DNA of 64,000 nucleotides from Phycicoccus sp. Root101 (GCF_001426245.1 NZ_LMCM01000005.1:62001-126000), one strand, 5' to 3'; positions 48,587-57,682 are shown, numbered from the stretch's first letter. The notes: generated from the sequence alone by a model not told the origin. Numbers and translations are program-made.

Positions 48587-49186
48587 TCAGTCCGGCGCCG
48601 GTCGCGCGGCCACCAGCCGGTCGACCAGCCCGTAGTCCACGGCCGCCGCGGGCGTGAAGATCCGGTCGCGGTCGGTGTCCCGACGCAGCACGTCCAGGGC
48701 CTGCCCGGTGTGCCGGGACAGGACCTGCTCCGCCTCGGAACGCAGCCTGATCACCTCGTCCGCCTCGAGGATCAGGTCGGGTATGGCGCCCTGGCTGCGC
48801 GCCGAGGGCTGGTGCAGGAGGACCCGTGCGTGCGGCAGGATGCTGCGCTGCCCGGGGGCTCCCGCCGCGAGCAGGATCGCCGCTGTCGAGCACGCCTGGC
48901 CGATGCAGGTCGTGGCGACCGGTGCGTGGACGAACTGCATCGCGTCGTAGACGGCGAAGGTGGCCGTGAGCGATCCGCCGGGCGAGTTGATGTAGAGGTC
49001 GATGGGGCGCTCGGGGTCCTCGGACTCGAGGTGCAGGATCTGCGCGATGAGGGCGTTGGAGACCCCGTCGTCGATCTCGGTGCCGAGGTAGACGATGCGT
49101 TCGCTCAGCAGGTGGCTGTAGACGTCCATCACCCGGTCGCCCCGCGGGTGGGTGCGGATCACGTTGGGGATCGTGTAGGTGCTCAT
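48587..49186 (-). CDS. ClpP protease subunit (second gene of a clpP pair)
   Basis: 199 residues. Serine peptidase subunit with catalytic Ser100 (GQACSTAA), His125 (LLHQPS) and Asp170 (RRDTDRDR). LYINSPGGSLTATFAVYDAM is the oxyanion-strand block. The Ser region reads CST rather than the usual ASM, marking an accessory-type paralogue. The ATG overlaps the stop of the other clpP gene (ATGA, 49183-49186), so two different rings or a mixed tetradecamer are likely. No Clp ATPase is encoded nearby. It resembles the clpP3-clpP4 pair of Streptomyces rather than the housekeeping clpP1-clpP2. Confidence 0.9.
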   Translation of the reverse strand: MSTYTIPNVIRTHPRGDRVMDVYSHLLSERIVYLGTEIDDGVSNALIAQILHLESEDPERPIDLYINSPGGSLTATFAVYDAMQFVHAPVATTCIGQACSTAAILLAAGAPGQRSILPHARVLLHQPSARSQGAIPDLILEADEVIRLRSEAEQVLSRHTGQALDVLRRDTDRDRIFTPAAAVDYGLVDRLVAARPAPD

Positions 49187-49800
49187 CGGGCGCCTCCCAG
49201 CCCGGTCCGCGTGGCCCGCCGGGGACGGACGCTGTCGAGCGACTCGAGGACGTGGTCGACGAAGCCGTACTCCAGCGCCTGGTCGGCCGAGTACCACCGG
49301 TCTCGTGCCGAGTCCTCCCGGACCTTCTCCAGGGGTTGGCCGGTGTGCTCCGCGATCAGTCCGAGGACGGTCTCGACGGTCGAGCGCAGGTCCTCGGCCT
49401 GGAGCTCGATGTCCACGGCCGTCCCGCCGATCCCCGCCGAGCCCTGGTGCATGAGGATGCGCGAGTGCCGAAGCGCGTACCGCTTGCCGTGCGTGCCGGC
49501 CGTGAGGAGGAACTGGCCCGCGCTGCACGCCAGCCCGAGGGCGAGCGTCGAGACGTCGTTGGGCACGAGGCGCATCGCGTCGTGGATCGCCAGCATGGCC
49601 GGGACGGATCCGCCGGGGGAGTTGATCCAGAGGCTGATGTCGGCGCGCGGGTCCTCGGCGGACAGGAGGAACAGCTGGGAGCAGAGGCGAGTGCCTCCGT
49701 GGTCGTCGAGCTCGCCGTCGAGGACGATGATCCGCTGCTCGAGCAGCCGGCTGGAGAGGTGGGCGTCTGTGGGCTGGGCTGGGGCGGTGGTGTCGCGCAT
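49183..49800 (-). CDS. ClpP protease subunit (first gene of a clpP pair)
   Basis: 205 residues. Catalytic Ser93 (GLACSAGQFLL), His118 (ILMHQGSAG) and Asp163 (REDSARDR) are present, with LWINSPGGSVPAMLAIHDAM before them. RIIVLDGELDDHGGTRLCSQ marks the N-terminal handle. It is co-translated with the second clpP. ATG 49800 follows GTGGGGCC and a 57-base leader that contains a 9-bp hairpin. The PopR-like gene at the other end of the pair is the probable activator. Confidence 0.9.
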   Translation of the reverse strand: MRDTTAPAQPTDAHLSSRLLEQRIIVLDGELDDHGGTRLCSQLFLLSAEDPRADISLWINSPGGSVPAMLAIHDAMRLVPNDVSTLALGLACSAGQFLLTAGTHGKRYALRHSRILMHQGSAGIGGTAVDIELQAEDLRSTVETVLGLIAEHTGQPLEKVREDSARDRWYSADQALEYGFVDHVLESLDSVRPRRATRTGLGGAR

Positions 49801-49807
49801 GGCCCCA

Positions 49808-49839
49808 CGCTGGGCGCACCGTCGTGGGCACGCCCAGCG
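49808..49839 (-). terminator. Hairpin between the CocE-like gene and the clpP pair
   Basis: Perfect 9-bp arms (49808-49816, 49831-49839), 14-nt loop. It could end the upstream gene or sit in the clpP leader. Confidence 0.4.
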
Positions 49840-49859
49840 TTCGCTGCTGTGAGCAGAAC
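49839..49859. promoter_or_regulatory. Candidate PopR/ClgR operator at the clpP promoter
   Basis: On the minus strand TTCTGCT-CAC-AGCAG-CG-AA, an inverted repeat with a two-base insertion. It abuts a TAGGTT -10 (49863-49858). Like the site at 48175 it begins GTTCGC and ends GCAGAAC on one strand, with a different spacer. Confidence 0.35.
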
Positions 49860-51761
49860 CTAGGGAGCGACGGGGACGCTGAAGGCGGCCGGGGCCGTGG
49901 GCGAGGCGTGCACGGTGACCGGCTGCACGGCATACGCGTTCTTGTAGGCGGCGTCGGTGCTCGCGAGCACGAGCTGCAGCCGGTGCCCCGCCTGCACCCG
50001 GTGGACGATCGCCGGGAGCTCGATGTGCACGGGCTGGGTGACGTCGGCGACCCTCACCGGGCTGATCAGCTTGTGCACCAACGTCTTCGAGCCGTCGGGC
50101 GCAACGTCGTAGAGCTTGGCGAAGACCTGTAGCTGGCCCGTGGGGCCGGCTGCCTGGGTCAGTGCGGCCGCCGGCGACTCGAGCCTGACGTCGAGTGTCG
50201 GCGAGCCGACGACGTCCACCGCCGAGGCCAGCGGCGCGGTCGACCACGCACCGAACGTGCCCGGGGTGTCGAACGGAGCGGTCACGCCGGGCGGCAGCGA
50301 CACCTGTCCCTCGAGTCCGGAGACCTCGCTGTAGGAGGCGGGGACTCCGAGGCCCGGGTTGGACCAGGTCGTCGAGCCGGGCTGCACCTGGCTCCTCGAG
50401 GCCACCAGCTCGTCGGCTGCGGAGAGGTACCACGTGCGGCGGGCGCCGACGGGGAAGGCGGCGGCGCCGGCGTAGGCCGGTGCGGCGCTGCCGGTGTAGG
50501 GGACCCAGTCGCGGAAGTAGGCGAACTCGGGGCCGGTCGACACGGTCGAGCCCTTGAGGTGGTGGTCGAACCAGTTCTTCACACGCAGCCCGAGGTAGGT
50601 GTCCTCGATGTGCTGGCCGGTCAGGTCCAGCTCGCCGGGGGCCGCGCCCGTGTTGCCGTTGGTGCCGCCCGAGTGGCCCCACGACTGCCAGGCCATCGTC
50701 ACCGGGACGCCGCGGGACTTCAGGGAGCGGTAGGTCGCAACCGACTCCTGGAGGTTGAACAAGGTGTCGTTCTCGCCCTGGATGAGGAACGTGGGCACCT
50801 TCACCTTGTCGATGTAGTGCGCCACCGAGACGCGGTCGGTGAGGCGGTACGTGTCCGAGGAGGGATGGCCGAGCGTGTCGAGCGTCGCCTTCGCCTGGCA
50901 GGCCTCGAGGACGAAGTTGGGGCAGCCGACGTTGCGCTTCGGGTCGATCGCCGTCCCCTGGAGGCCGTCGAGGATGCCGATGCCGAAGAACAGCCCGGTC
51001 CAGCCGATCTTCTCGGTGCCGGGGTTCGAGTTCGCGTAGGTCACCCCGCGGAGGCTGGTGTTGTTCGGGGCCAGCGAGTAGCGCAGGTCGTTCCAGGTGA
51101 TGAGGGGAACGAGCGTGTCGACGCGTGGATCCGTTGCGGCAGTGGCGAACTGGATCTGACCACCGTACGAACCACCCAGCATGCCCAGTCGTGGGTCGTG
51201 CTTGGCCGCGTCGTCGAGGACGGTCCAGTCCACCGTGAGCGTGCCGGCAGCCCTGGTGGTGCCGCCCACCTGCGCGGAGGCGTATGGCGCGCTGCCTCCG
51301 CCACCGAGGAACGTCACGAGGGAGGACGCGGCCACCCCGTCGACGCCGGGGTCGTCGAGCGAGATCTTGCAGCCGCTGTCCGGGAAGCCGAGACCGGTGT
51401 ACGACAGGACGGTGTAGCCCCGCGCGGCGAACGCCCGTCCGAGCCCGGCCTGGTCGTCCTTGCTCCCGCCGAAGCCGTTGGTGGTGAGGATGGTGGGCAC
51501 CCGGGCCGACCTGCTGGCCGAGTGGGGCTTGTAGAGGTCCGCGTCGATGGTGCACGTCTGCGGCCGCCCGAGGTCGTCGTTGCCGGCCGGGACCGTGAAC
51601 TTCAGTCCCGTGTACGTGTCGACAGCGCCGAGGGAGGTGGCGGACGGTGTCGCGCCGGCGGCGGGTGTCGATGCGACGGTGCCGCCGACGGCGACCGCGG
51701 CGAGGGGTGCGAGCGCGAGGGCGGTGAGCCGGCGGGCTCGGGACGGGGACGGGCGCGACAT
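49860..51761 (-). CDS. Secreted CocE/NonD-type (S15-like) hydrolase
   Basis: 633 residues. A Sec signal peptide (SRARRLTALALAPLAAVAVG to ASTPAAGA, about residue 37) precedes an alpha/beta hydrolase. Its nucleophile elbow is GMLGGSYGGQIQFA; IQGENDTLFN and WGHSGGTNG supply candidate acid and His. The C-terminal third (from about 440) is a jelly-roll domain like that of X-prolyl dipeptidyl peptidases and cocaine esterase. It is exported and probably cleaves peptides or esters. GGAGG four bases before ATG 51761 fixes the start. Divergent from the first M4 protease. Confidence 0.85.
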   Translation of the reverse strand: MSRPSPSRARRLTALALAPLAAVAVGGTVASTPAAGATPSATSLGAVDTYTGLKFTVPAGNDDLGRPQTCTIDADLYKPHSASRSARVPTILTTNGFGGSKDDQAGLGRAFAARGYTVLSYTGLGFPDSGCKISLDDPGVDGVAASSLVTFLGGGGSAPYASAQVGGTTRAAGTLTVDWTVLDDAAKHDPRLGMLGGSYGGQIQFATAATDPRVDTLVPLITWNDLRYSLAPNNTSLRGVTYANSNPGTEKIGWTGLFFGIGILDGLQGTAIDPKRNVGCPNFVLEACQAKATLDTLGHPSSDTYRLTDRVSVAHYIDKVKVPTFLIQGENDTLFNLQESVATYRSLKSRGVPVTMAWQSWGHSGGTNGNTGAAPGELDLTGQHIEDTYLGLRVKNWFDHHLKGSTVSTGPEFAYFRDWVPYTGSAAPAYAGAAAFPVGARRTWYLSAADELVASRSQVQPGSTTWSNPGLGVPASYSEVSGLEGQVSLPPGVTAPFDTPGTFGAWSTAPLASAVDVVGSPTLDVRLESPAAALTQAAGPTGQLQVFAKLYDVAPDGSKTLVHKLISPVRVADVTQPVHIELPAIVHRVQAGHRLQLVLASTDAAYKNAYAVQPVTVHASPTAPAAFSVPVAP

Positions 51762-52189
51762 CGAGCCTCCACGGGAGTGCGGGCGAGCCGGGTGGCGACG
51801 CCTCGGTGGACTGACAACGACGACACCGCTCGCGCGGTTACGTTCACCGAGCTCGCGGCCTTCACCGTGCCGCCAGGGTCGCCCCCGGTGAAGTAGCCAC
51901 ATCGTGGATCTCGCGTACCGAGGCGTGGACCGCGGGGCCTGCCGTCGGCCCCCGCGATGGCACGAACTTGGCCAAGAGCAGAAGAAACATGGTGACGAAT
52001 CCCCTTGAACCGCAGGTCCCCACGCATTTGGCAAAGTCTTCGCAAGATTCATTGACCCTGTGTGCGCACGAAAGGTTAGGTCGGCACGGCGCCGACGCCC
52101 ACGGTCACCTTGTGCCGTCTCGGAGGGGGATCGACGTCGCCTCGTGGTGCGGGACCCCATCCGTGCCCTGTCCGAGAAGAGGAACACTC
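51762..52189. other. Long divergent intergenic region between secreted hydrolase genes
   Basis: No gene is seen. The middle (about 51960-52080) is more AT-rich than its surroundings and contains the palindrome CTTGGCCAAG (51968-51977) and the promoter of the M4 gene. The remaining part is GC-rich with only weak dyads. Confidence 0.6.
52052..52081 (+). promoter_or_regulatory. Promoter of the first M4 protease gene
   Basis: -35 TTGACC (52052-52057), 18-base spacer, -10 TTAGGT (52076-52081), giving a leader of roughly 100 bases. This gene is thus not leaderless, and it has a Shine-Dalgarno. Confidence 0.5.
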
Positions 52190-54253
52190 GTGATCCGACT
52201 GTCCACCGGCGCCGCCCTCGGCGTCGCAGTCGCCGCAGCAGTGGCCACCCCGCTGTCTGCTGCCTCAGCCGCTCCCGCCGCGGCACCGAGCCAGGCCCCC
52301 AGCCAGTCCGTGGCCGTCGCCACCGCCCAGGCAGGAGCCGACCGGGACCACAGCGCCCTGGGGCTCTCCAACGACGAGAAGCTCGTCGTGCGCAACGTCG
52401 TCACCGACCGTGACGGCACCCAGCACGTCCGGTACGACCGCACCTACAAGGGCCTGCGTGTCGTCGGTGGCGACCTGGTCGTCGACAAGGCCTCCTCCGG
52501 CACGGTCCGTAAGGTTCGCTGGAACGGCAACGACGGTGGCAGGGTCGCTGTCGCCTCGACCACGCCTGCGGTCGCCGAGACGAGCGCCGAGAAGTCCGGT
52601 GCCAAGCGCGCCGGCTACGCGCCGAAGAAGAACGACGGCGAGCTCGTCGTGTGGGCGGGCCACGGCACGCCGCGCCTCGCCTACGACGTCCTGACCGAGG
52701 GCGTCAAGGCGGACCAGACGCCCAGCCGCCTGCACACCATCGTCGACGCGAGGAGCGGCGCCGTCCTCACCTCGTGGGACGAGGTCGTCAACGGCACCGG
52801 CAACTCGATGTACTCCGGCACGGTCACCCTCAACACGACCCTCTCGGGCAGCACGTACCAGCTGAAGGACTCGGTCGGGAACTACACGACCGACCTCAAC
52901 GGCGCGACGACCGGTACCGGCACGCAGTTCACCGACGCCGACGACGTGTGGGGCAACGGCGCGACCACGTCGCGGCAGACCGCAGGGGTCGACGCCGAGT
53001 ACGGCGCGGAGAAGACGTTCGCCTACTACAAGAACGTCCTCGGCCGGAACGGCATCTTCAACAACGGCGTGGGCGCCCGCAGCCGGGTCCACTACGGCAA
53101 CGCCTACAACAACGCGTTCTGGGACGGCACCCAGATGACGTACGGCGACGGGGCGGGCAACACCAAGCCGCTCACCTCGATCGACGTCGCGGCGCACGAG
53201 ATGAGCCACGGGGTCACCGAGAACACCGCCGGCCTCGCCTACTCGGGTGACGCGGGCGGCCTCAACGAGGCGACGTCCGACATCTTCGGGACCGCGGTCG
53301 AGTTCTACGCCAACAGCGCGGCCGACCCGGGTGACTACCTCATCGGCGAGAAGATCAACATCAACGGCAACGGCACCCCGCTGCGCTACATGGACAAGCC
53401 CAGCAAGGACGGCGCCTCCAAGGACTGCTGGTCCTCCAGCCTGGGTGGCCTCGACCCGCACTACTCCTCCGGCCCGTTGAACCACTGGTTCTACCTGGCC
53501 TCCGAGGGCTCGGGCGCCAAGACCGTCAACGGTGTCGCCTACAACAGCCCCACCTGTGACGGTTCGACCGTCACCGGCGGTGGCCGCAGCAACATCGAGA
53601 AGGTCTGGTACCGCACGCTGTCGATCAAGCTCACCTCGAACAGCACCTACCTCAACGCTCGCGAGGGTGCGATCGCCTCGGCCATCGAGCTGTACGGCGC
53701 GGGCAGCGCCACCTGCACCGCCGTCGAGAAGGCCTTCACGGCCATCGCGGTCCCGGCCGGTTCGCAGTCCTGCGGCGGCACCACGCCCCCGCCCACCGGC
53801 AACCTCCTCCAGAACCCGGGCTTCGAGTCCGGTGCGGTGAGCTGGACCGGCACTGCCGGCCCGATCACCAACAACACCGGCCGTGCAGCCCGCACGGGCT
53901 CGTGGAAGGCCTGGCTCGGCGGCAACGGAGCCACCACGACGGAGACGATCCAGCAGAGCGTCACCCTCCCGTCCACGGCGACCGCTGCCACCCTGTCGTT
54001 CTACCTGTCCAGCGACACCGCTGAGTCCGGCAGCACGGCGTACGACACGATGAAGGTCCAGGTCGTCGATGGTGCGACGACCACCACCCTGGCGACGTAC
54101 TCCAACGTCGGCGCCAACGCGGCGTACACCCTGAAGTCGTTCAACGTGACGGCCTACAAGGGCAAGACGATCTCGGTGAAGTTCCTCATGAACGAGGACT
54201 CCTCCCTGCAGACGTCGTTCGTCGTGGACGACACCTCGCTCGCCACCAGCTGA
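52190..54253 (+). CDS. Secreted M4 (thermolysin-family) metalloprotease with C-terminal binding domain
   Basis: 687 residues. Signal peptide to about residue 28, then an FTP/PepSY-type propeptide (EKLVVRNVVTDRDGTQHVRY to about 200). The catalytic domain has VAAHEMSHGVTEN (His336, Glu337, His340) with Glu360 in GGLNEATSD and Asn-x-W at LNHWFYLASEG. A PPPTGN linker near residue 535 leads to a beta-sandwich domain (LLQNPGFESGAVSWTG onward) likely to bind substrate or cell surface. GAGGA seven bases before GTG 52190 sets the start. A shorter paralogue follows directly. Confidence 0.93.
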   Translation: MIRLSTGAALGVAVAAAVATPLSAASAAPAAAPSQAPSQSVAVATAQAGADRDHSALGLSNDEKLVVRNVVTDRDGTQHVRYDRTYKGLRVVGGDLVVDKASSGTVRKVRWNGNDGGRVAVASTTPAVAETSAEKSGAKRAGYAPKKNDGELVVWAGHGTPRLAYDVLTEGVKADQTPSRLHTIVDARSGAVLTSWDEVVNGTGNSMYSGTVTLNTTLSGSTYQLKDSVGNYTTDLNGATTGTGTQFTDADDVWGNGATTSRQTAGVDAEYGAEKTFAYYKNVLGRNGIFNNGVGARSRVHYGNAYNNAFWDGTQMTYGDGAGNTKPLTSIDVAAHEMSHGVTENTAGLAYSGDAGGLNEATSDIFGTAVEFYANSAADPGDYLIGEKININGNGTPLRYMDKPSKDGASKDCWSSSLGGLDPHYSSGPLNHWFYLASEGSGAKTVNGVAYNSPTCDGSTVTGGGRSNIEKVWYRTLSIKLTSNSTYLNAREGAIASAIELYGAGSATCTAVEKAFTAIAVPAGSQSCGGTTPPPTGNLLQNPGFESGAVSWTGTAGPITNNTGRAARTGSWKAWLGGNGATTTETIQQSVTLPSTATAATLSFYLSSDTAESGSTAYDTMKVQVVDGATTTTLATYSNVGANAAYTLKSFNVTAYKGKTISVKFLMNEDSSLQTSFVVDDTSLATS

Positions 54254-54258
54254 CGAGG

Positions 54259-54298
54259 GGACGTGGGCCGGCGCCCGTGCGAGCGCCGGCCCACGTCC
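54259..54298 (+). terminator. Hairpin terminator between the two M4 genes
   Basis: Perfect 16-bp arms (54259-54274, 54283-54298), 8-nt loop. Confidence 0.65.
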
Positions 54299-54397
54299 GT
54301 GTCACCCCAGAACGGGTGGTGGCGGGATCGGGACCTCCAGCCCGGACCCGCCACCACCACCGGCGCCACTCCCGGCGCCCACCCCGAAGGAGATCTC

Positions 54398-55996
54398 GTG
54401 AAGAAGATGTCAGCAGGCCTCGCATTCGGCGTGGTCGTCGCAGCCGCAGTCGCGACCCCCCTCAGCGCAGCCCAAGCCGTCCCGTCCGGATCCACCCCGG
54501 CCCCCACCGCTGCCCAGGCGATCGGTGCCGAACAGGCGAAGGTCGCCGACGCCGGCAGGACCCTGGGTCTCGGAGCCGACCAGAAGCTCGTCGTCCGCGA
54601 CGTGGTCGTGGACACCGACGGCACGCGGCACGTCCGGTACGAGCGCACCTATCGGGGCCTGCGGGTCCTCGGGGGCGACCTCGTCGTCGAGCAGGCACCC
54701 GGCGGAGCCGCGAAGTCCGTGCACTGGAACGCCTCCGGCCGCGCGGCCATGCCTGCCACGACGGCGACCCTGTCGGGCGCGCGGGCAGAGTCGTTGGGCC
54801 GCAAGGCCTCGGGCTTCAGCGTCGACAGCTCGCACCACGAGCTGGTGGTGCAGCTGACCGGCACCGGCTCGAGGCTCGCCTACGACGTCGTCACGGAGGG
54901 AGTGAGGGCGGACCAGACCCCGAGTCGCCTCCACACGGTCGTGGACGCGAAGTCCGGTGCGACGCTGCGCAGCTGGGACGAGGTCAAGACCGGGACGGGC
55001 CGCTCGCAGTACTCCGGCACCGTCGCCATCCCCACGCTCAAGAGCGGCTCGACGTTCCAGCTGAAGGACTCCATCGGCAACTCGGCCGAGGACCTCAACG
55101 GCAAGACCGACCTGCTGCCCGTGTTCCCTCGCAGCGGCACCATCTTCACGGACGCCGACGACGTGTGGGGCAACGGTGCCACCAGCGATCGCGCGACCGC
55201 TGGCGTGGATGCGATGTACGGGGCCCAGAAGACCTTCGAGTTCTACAAGAACATGTTGGGGCGCAACGGGATCAAGAACGACGGCAAGGGCGCACGCAGC
55301 CGTGTGCACTACGGCAGCGGCTACGTCAACGCGTTCTGGAACGGCTCGATGATGACCTACGGCGACGGTGCGGGGAACGCCAAGCCGCTCACCCAGCTCG
55401 ACGTCGCGGCGCACGAGATGAGCCACGGCGTCACCGAGAACACCGCCAACCTCGACTACTCCGGTGACGCCGGCGGCCTCAACGAGGCCACCAGCGACAT
55501 CATGGCGACGTCGGCGGAGTTCTGGCTCGCCAACGCCGCTGACCCGGGGGACTACCTCATCGGCGAGAAGATCGACATCCGTGGCAACGGCGCCCCGTTG
55601 CGCTACATGGACCGTCCGAGCCGGGACGGCAGCAGCCAGGACTGCTGGACGACGGGGACCAAGGACCTCGACCCGCACTACTCCTCGGGTCCGTTGAACC
55701 ACTGGTTCTACCTCGTGTCAGAGGGGTCGGGCGCCAAGACCGTCAACGGTGTCGCGTACGACAGCCCGGTCTGTGGGAGCGCGGCTCCCGTGACCGGCGC
55801 GGGCCGCGACGCGGCCACCAAGGTCTGGTATCGCACCCTGTCGACCAAGCTCACGTCGACCAGCACCTACGCGGACGCCCGCAACGGCGCCATCTCCTCA
55901 GCCAAGGAGCTGTACGGCGCGGGCTCGCCGCAGTGCGTCGCGGTGAAGTCCGCGTTCGACGCCATCGCCGTGCCGGCGGGTTCGCAGACCTGCTGA
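54398..55996 (+). CDS. Secreted M4 (thermolysin-family) metalloprotease, short paralogue
   Basis: 532 residues. Signal peptide about 1-27 (KKMSAGLAFGVVVAAAVAT), FTP-type propeptide, and catalytic VAAHEMSHGVTEN (His339, Glu340, His343) with Glu363. It is homologous along its whole length to the preceding protease but ends at GSQTC without the C-terminal beta-sandwich. An extra loop (KTDLLPVFPRSG, about 236-247) is inserted before FTDADDVWGNG. GAAGGAG five bases before GTG 54398. The terminator between the genes implies separate transcription. Confidence 0.93.
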   Translation: MKKMSAGLAFGVVVAAAVATPLSAAQAVPSGSTPAPTAAQAIGAEQAKVADAGRTLGLGADQKLVVRDVVVDTDGTRHVRYERTYRGLRVLGGDLVVEQAPGGAAKSVHWNASGRAAMPATTATLSGARAESLGRKASGFSVDSSHHELVVQLTGTGSRLAYDVVTEGVRADQTPSRLHTVVDAKSGATLRSWDEVKTGTGRSQYSGTVAIPTLKSGSTFQLKDSIGNSAEDLNGKTDLLPVFPRSGTIFTDADDVWGNGATSDRATAGVDAMYGAQKTFEFYKNMLGRNGIKNDGKGARSRVHYGSGYVNAFWNGSMMTYGDGAGNAKPLTQLDVAAHEMSHGVTENTANLDYSGDAGGLNEATSDIMATSAEFWLANAADPGDYLIGEKIDIRGNGAPLRYMDRPSRDGSSQDCWTTGTKDLDPHYSSGPLNHWFYLVSEGSGAKTVNGVAYDSPVCGSAAPVTGAGRDAATKVWYRTLSTKLTSTSTYADARNGAISSAKELYGAGSPQCVAVKSAFDAIAVPAGSQTC

Positions 55997-56001
55997 TTGA
56001 C

Positions 56002-56059
56002 AGACACCTCGACGAGGGGGCGTCGCCGACCGGCTGGTCGGCGGCGCACCCTCGTGTCT
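56002..56059. terminator. Large imperfect hairpin after the second M4 gene
   Basis: Arms about 56002-56031 and 56036-56059 pair with a few mismatches and a tight loop, between convergent genes. Confidence 0.5.
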
Positions 56060-56090
56060 GGAGCCGGCGGCCGCACCGACTCCGGCGCGG

Positions 56091-56573
56091 TCAGCGGCAG
56101 GTGGTGCGCTGCGCCTTCGGCCTGGCCAGGTCCTCGAACAGGGTCGTGACGACGGGCGCGACGTCCTTGAGCCGGGCGTCGTCCGTGGGGACCCCGTTGA
56201 GGAGCACGAGCAGGTCGTCGGCGTGGGCCATGGTCGGGGTGCTGTTGGCACCGCTGTCGCCGATGGCGAGGGCGGCGGCACTGATGGCCGAGAAGGCCGC
56301 GGGGTCGAGCGTGCAGGTGACCTGGCCGTTGTTGACCTTCGCCAGCACGGTCCGGTCGTCCTGGAGGTTCACGGTGTCGCCGAACCCGGCGACTCCTCCG
56401 AAGCGCTGGATCGCGATCGGGTAGTCCACGGTCGCGGTCGTCGAGGATGCTCCGCCGGCGGGAGCCTTCGGCAGCTCCGGCGCCTTCTGCGTGCAGCCGC
56501 TGAGCAGTCCCCCGATGAGGGCGGCGGAGGCGCAGACGAGGGCGAGCGCGGGCACGGTGGTGGGTCGCGACAT
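56091..56573 (-). CDS. Putative lipoprotein
   Basis: 160 residues, family unrecognised. The signal peptide ends in the lipobox LLSGC (Cys about residue 27), so it should be lipid-anchored outside. The linker QKAPELPKAPAGGASST leads to a small alpha/beta domain (DYPIAIQRFGGVAGFGDTVN, then KVNNGQVTCTLD and FSAISAAALAIGD) with a second Cys pair (TCTLD and TTCR) likely forming a disulfide. ATG 56573 has GGGAGGG upstream. It is divergent from the threonine-dehydratase-like gene. Confidence 0.7.
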   Translation of the reverse strand: MSRPTTVPALALVCASAALIGGLLSGCTQKAPELPKAPAGGASSTTATVDYPIAIQRFGGVAGFGDTVNLQDDRTVLAKVNNGQVTCTLDPAAFSAISAAALAIGDSGANSTPTMAHADDLLVLLNGVPTDDARLKDVAPVVTTLFEDLARPKAQRTTCR

Positions 56574-56619
56574 ACCGGACACCCTCCCACGGCCCCAGCG
56601 ACTCGGGGAGGATGCGCGC

Positions 56620-57591
56620 ATGACCCTCTCCCTGGCAGACCTGGCCGCAGCCACCGCGGTCGTGCGACGGCACTTCCCGGCGACCCCGCAGTTCGCCTGG
56701 CCGCTCCTTGCGCAGGAGGTCGGGGCGACCGTCTGGGTCAAGCACGAGAACCAGACCCCGACGGGTGCGTTCAAGGTGCGTGGCGGCCTGGTCTACACCG
56801 ACCGCCTGACGCGCGAGCGTCCGCACGTGACGGGGATCGTGGCAGCGACGAGGGGAAACCACGGTCAGTCGCTGGCCTACGCCGGGACCGCTGCCGGGCT
56901 GCGGGTGGTCATCGTCGTGCCGGAGGGCAACAGCCCGGACAAGAACGCGGCGATGGAGGGGTTCGGGGCCGAGCTCGTCGTGCACGGCGTCGACTTCCAG
57001 GAGTCGCGCGAGCACGCGGCCCGGCTGGGGGAGGAGCTCGGCCTCGAGACCGTGCCGTCGTTCCACGCGGACCTCGTGGCCGGTGTCGCGACGTACGCCA
57101 AGGAGCTCTTCGATGCGGCCGGACCGCTCGACGCGGTCTACGTGCCCGTCGGGATGGGCTCGGGCATCGCCGGGCTCGTCGGCGTGCGCGACCTGCTGGG
57201 CCTGCCCACGCGGATCGTGGGCGTCGTGTCCCGGGAGGCGCCCGCGACGGCGCTGTCGTTCGCGGCGGGGGAGGTCGTGACCACCGAGCGGGCGGCGACG
57301 TTCGTCGACGGCGTCGCGTGCCGCACCCCGGACGCGGACGCGATCGCCCTGATCGTCGCTGGTGCCGACCACATCGTCATGGTGCGGGAGGACGAGACCG
57401 CCGAGGCGATGCGCGTGCTCCTGCGCACCACGCACCAGCTCCCGGAGCCGGCCGGGGCGATCGCGCTCGCAGGCCTGCTCGCCGAGCGTGGGTCCGTCAT
57501 CGGACAGCGGGTCGGGGTGATCCTGTCCGGCGGCAACTGTGACACCCCGATCCTGACCGAGGTCCTCGCCGGCCGGACCCCGGCCGCCTGA
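56620..57591 (+). CDS. Threonine/serine dehydratase-like PLP enzyme
   Basis: 323 residues, fold-type II. KHENQTPTGAFKVRGG contains the PLP-binding Lys (about 49). ATRGNHGQSLAYA is the substrate-carboxylate/PLP loop, PVGMGSGIAGLVGV the phosphate-binding glycine loop and ILSGGNCD the C-terminal motif. No regulatory ACT domain is present, so it is a catabolic-type dehydratase acting on threonine, serine or hydroxyaspartate. GGAGG eight bases before ATG 56620. Confidence 0.88.
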   Translation: MTLSLADLAAATAVVRRHFPATPQFAWPLLAQEVGATVWVKHENQTPTGAFKVRGGLVYTDRLTRERPHVTGIVAATRGNHGQSLAYAGTAAGLRVVIVVPEGNSPDKNAAMEGFGAELVVHGVDFQESREHAARLGEELGLETVPSFHADLVAGVATYAKELFDAAGPLDAVYVPVGMGSGIAGLVGVRDLLGLPTRIVGVVSREAPATALSFAAGEVVTTERAATFVDGVACRTPDADAIALIVAGADHIVMVREDETAEAMRVLLRTTHQLPEPAGAIALAGLLAERGSVIGQRVGVILSGGNCDTPILTEVLAGRTPAA

Positions 57592-57676
57592 GGCCTCGGG
57601 CTGGGCGCGGGGACCGCTCGTCGTGAGATTGCTCCCACCCGCAGCACCCGCGGGTCCTGCCGTGCTCGGACAGGAC

Positions 57677-57682
57677 TAGTCT
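57677..57682 (+). promoter_or_regulatory. -10 candidate for sucCD
   Basis: TAGTCT, with a leader of about 35 bases before GTG 57724. No convincing -35. Confidence 0.35.

Noticed and set aside
49860-51761. Assignment of the hydrolase as cocaine esterase
   Set aside because: Only the general CocE/NonD fold is visible; the substrate cannot be inferred.
51820-51835. RecA-NDp element TTGTCAGTC upstream of the CocE-like gene (minus strand)
   Set aside because: It lacks the final TG and no TANNNT follows at 8 bases.
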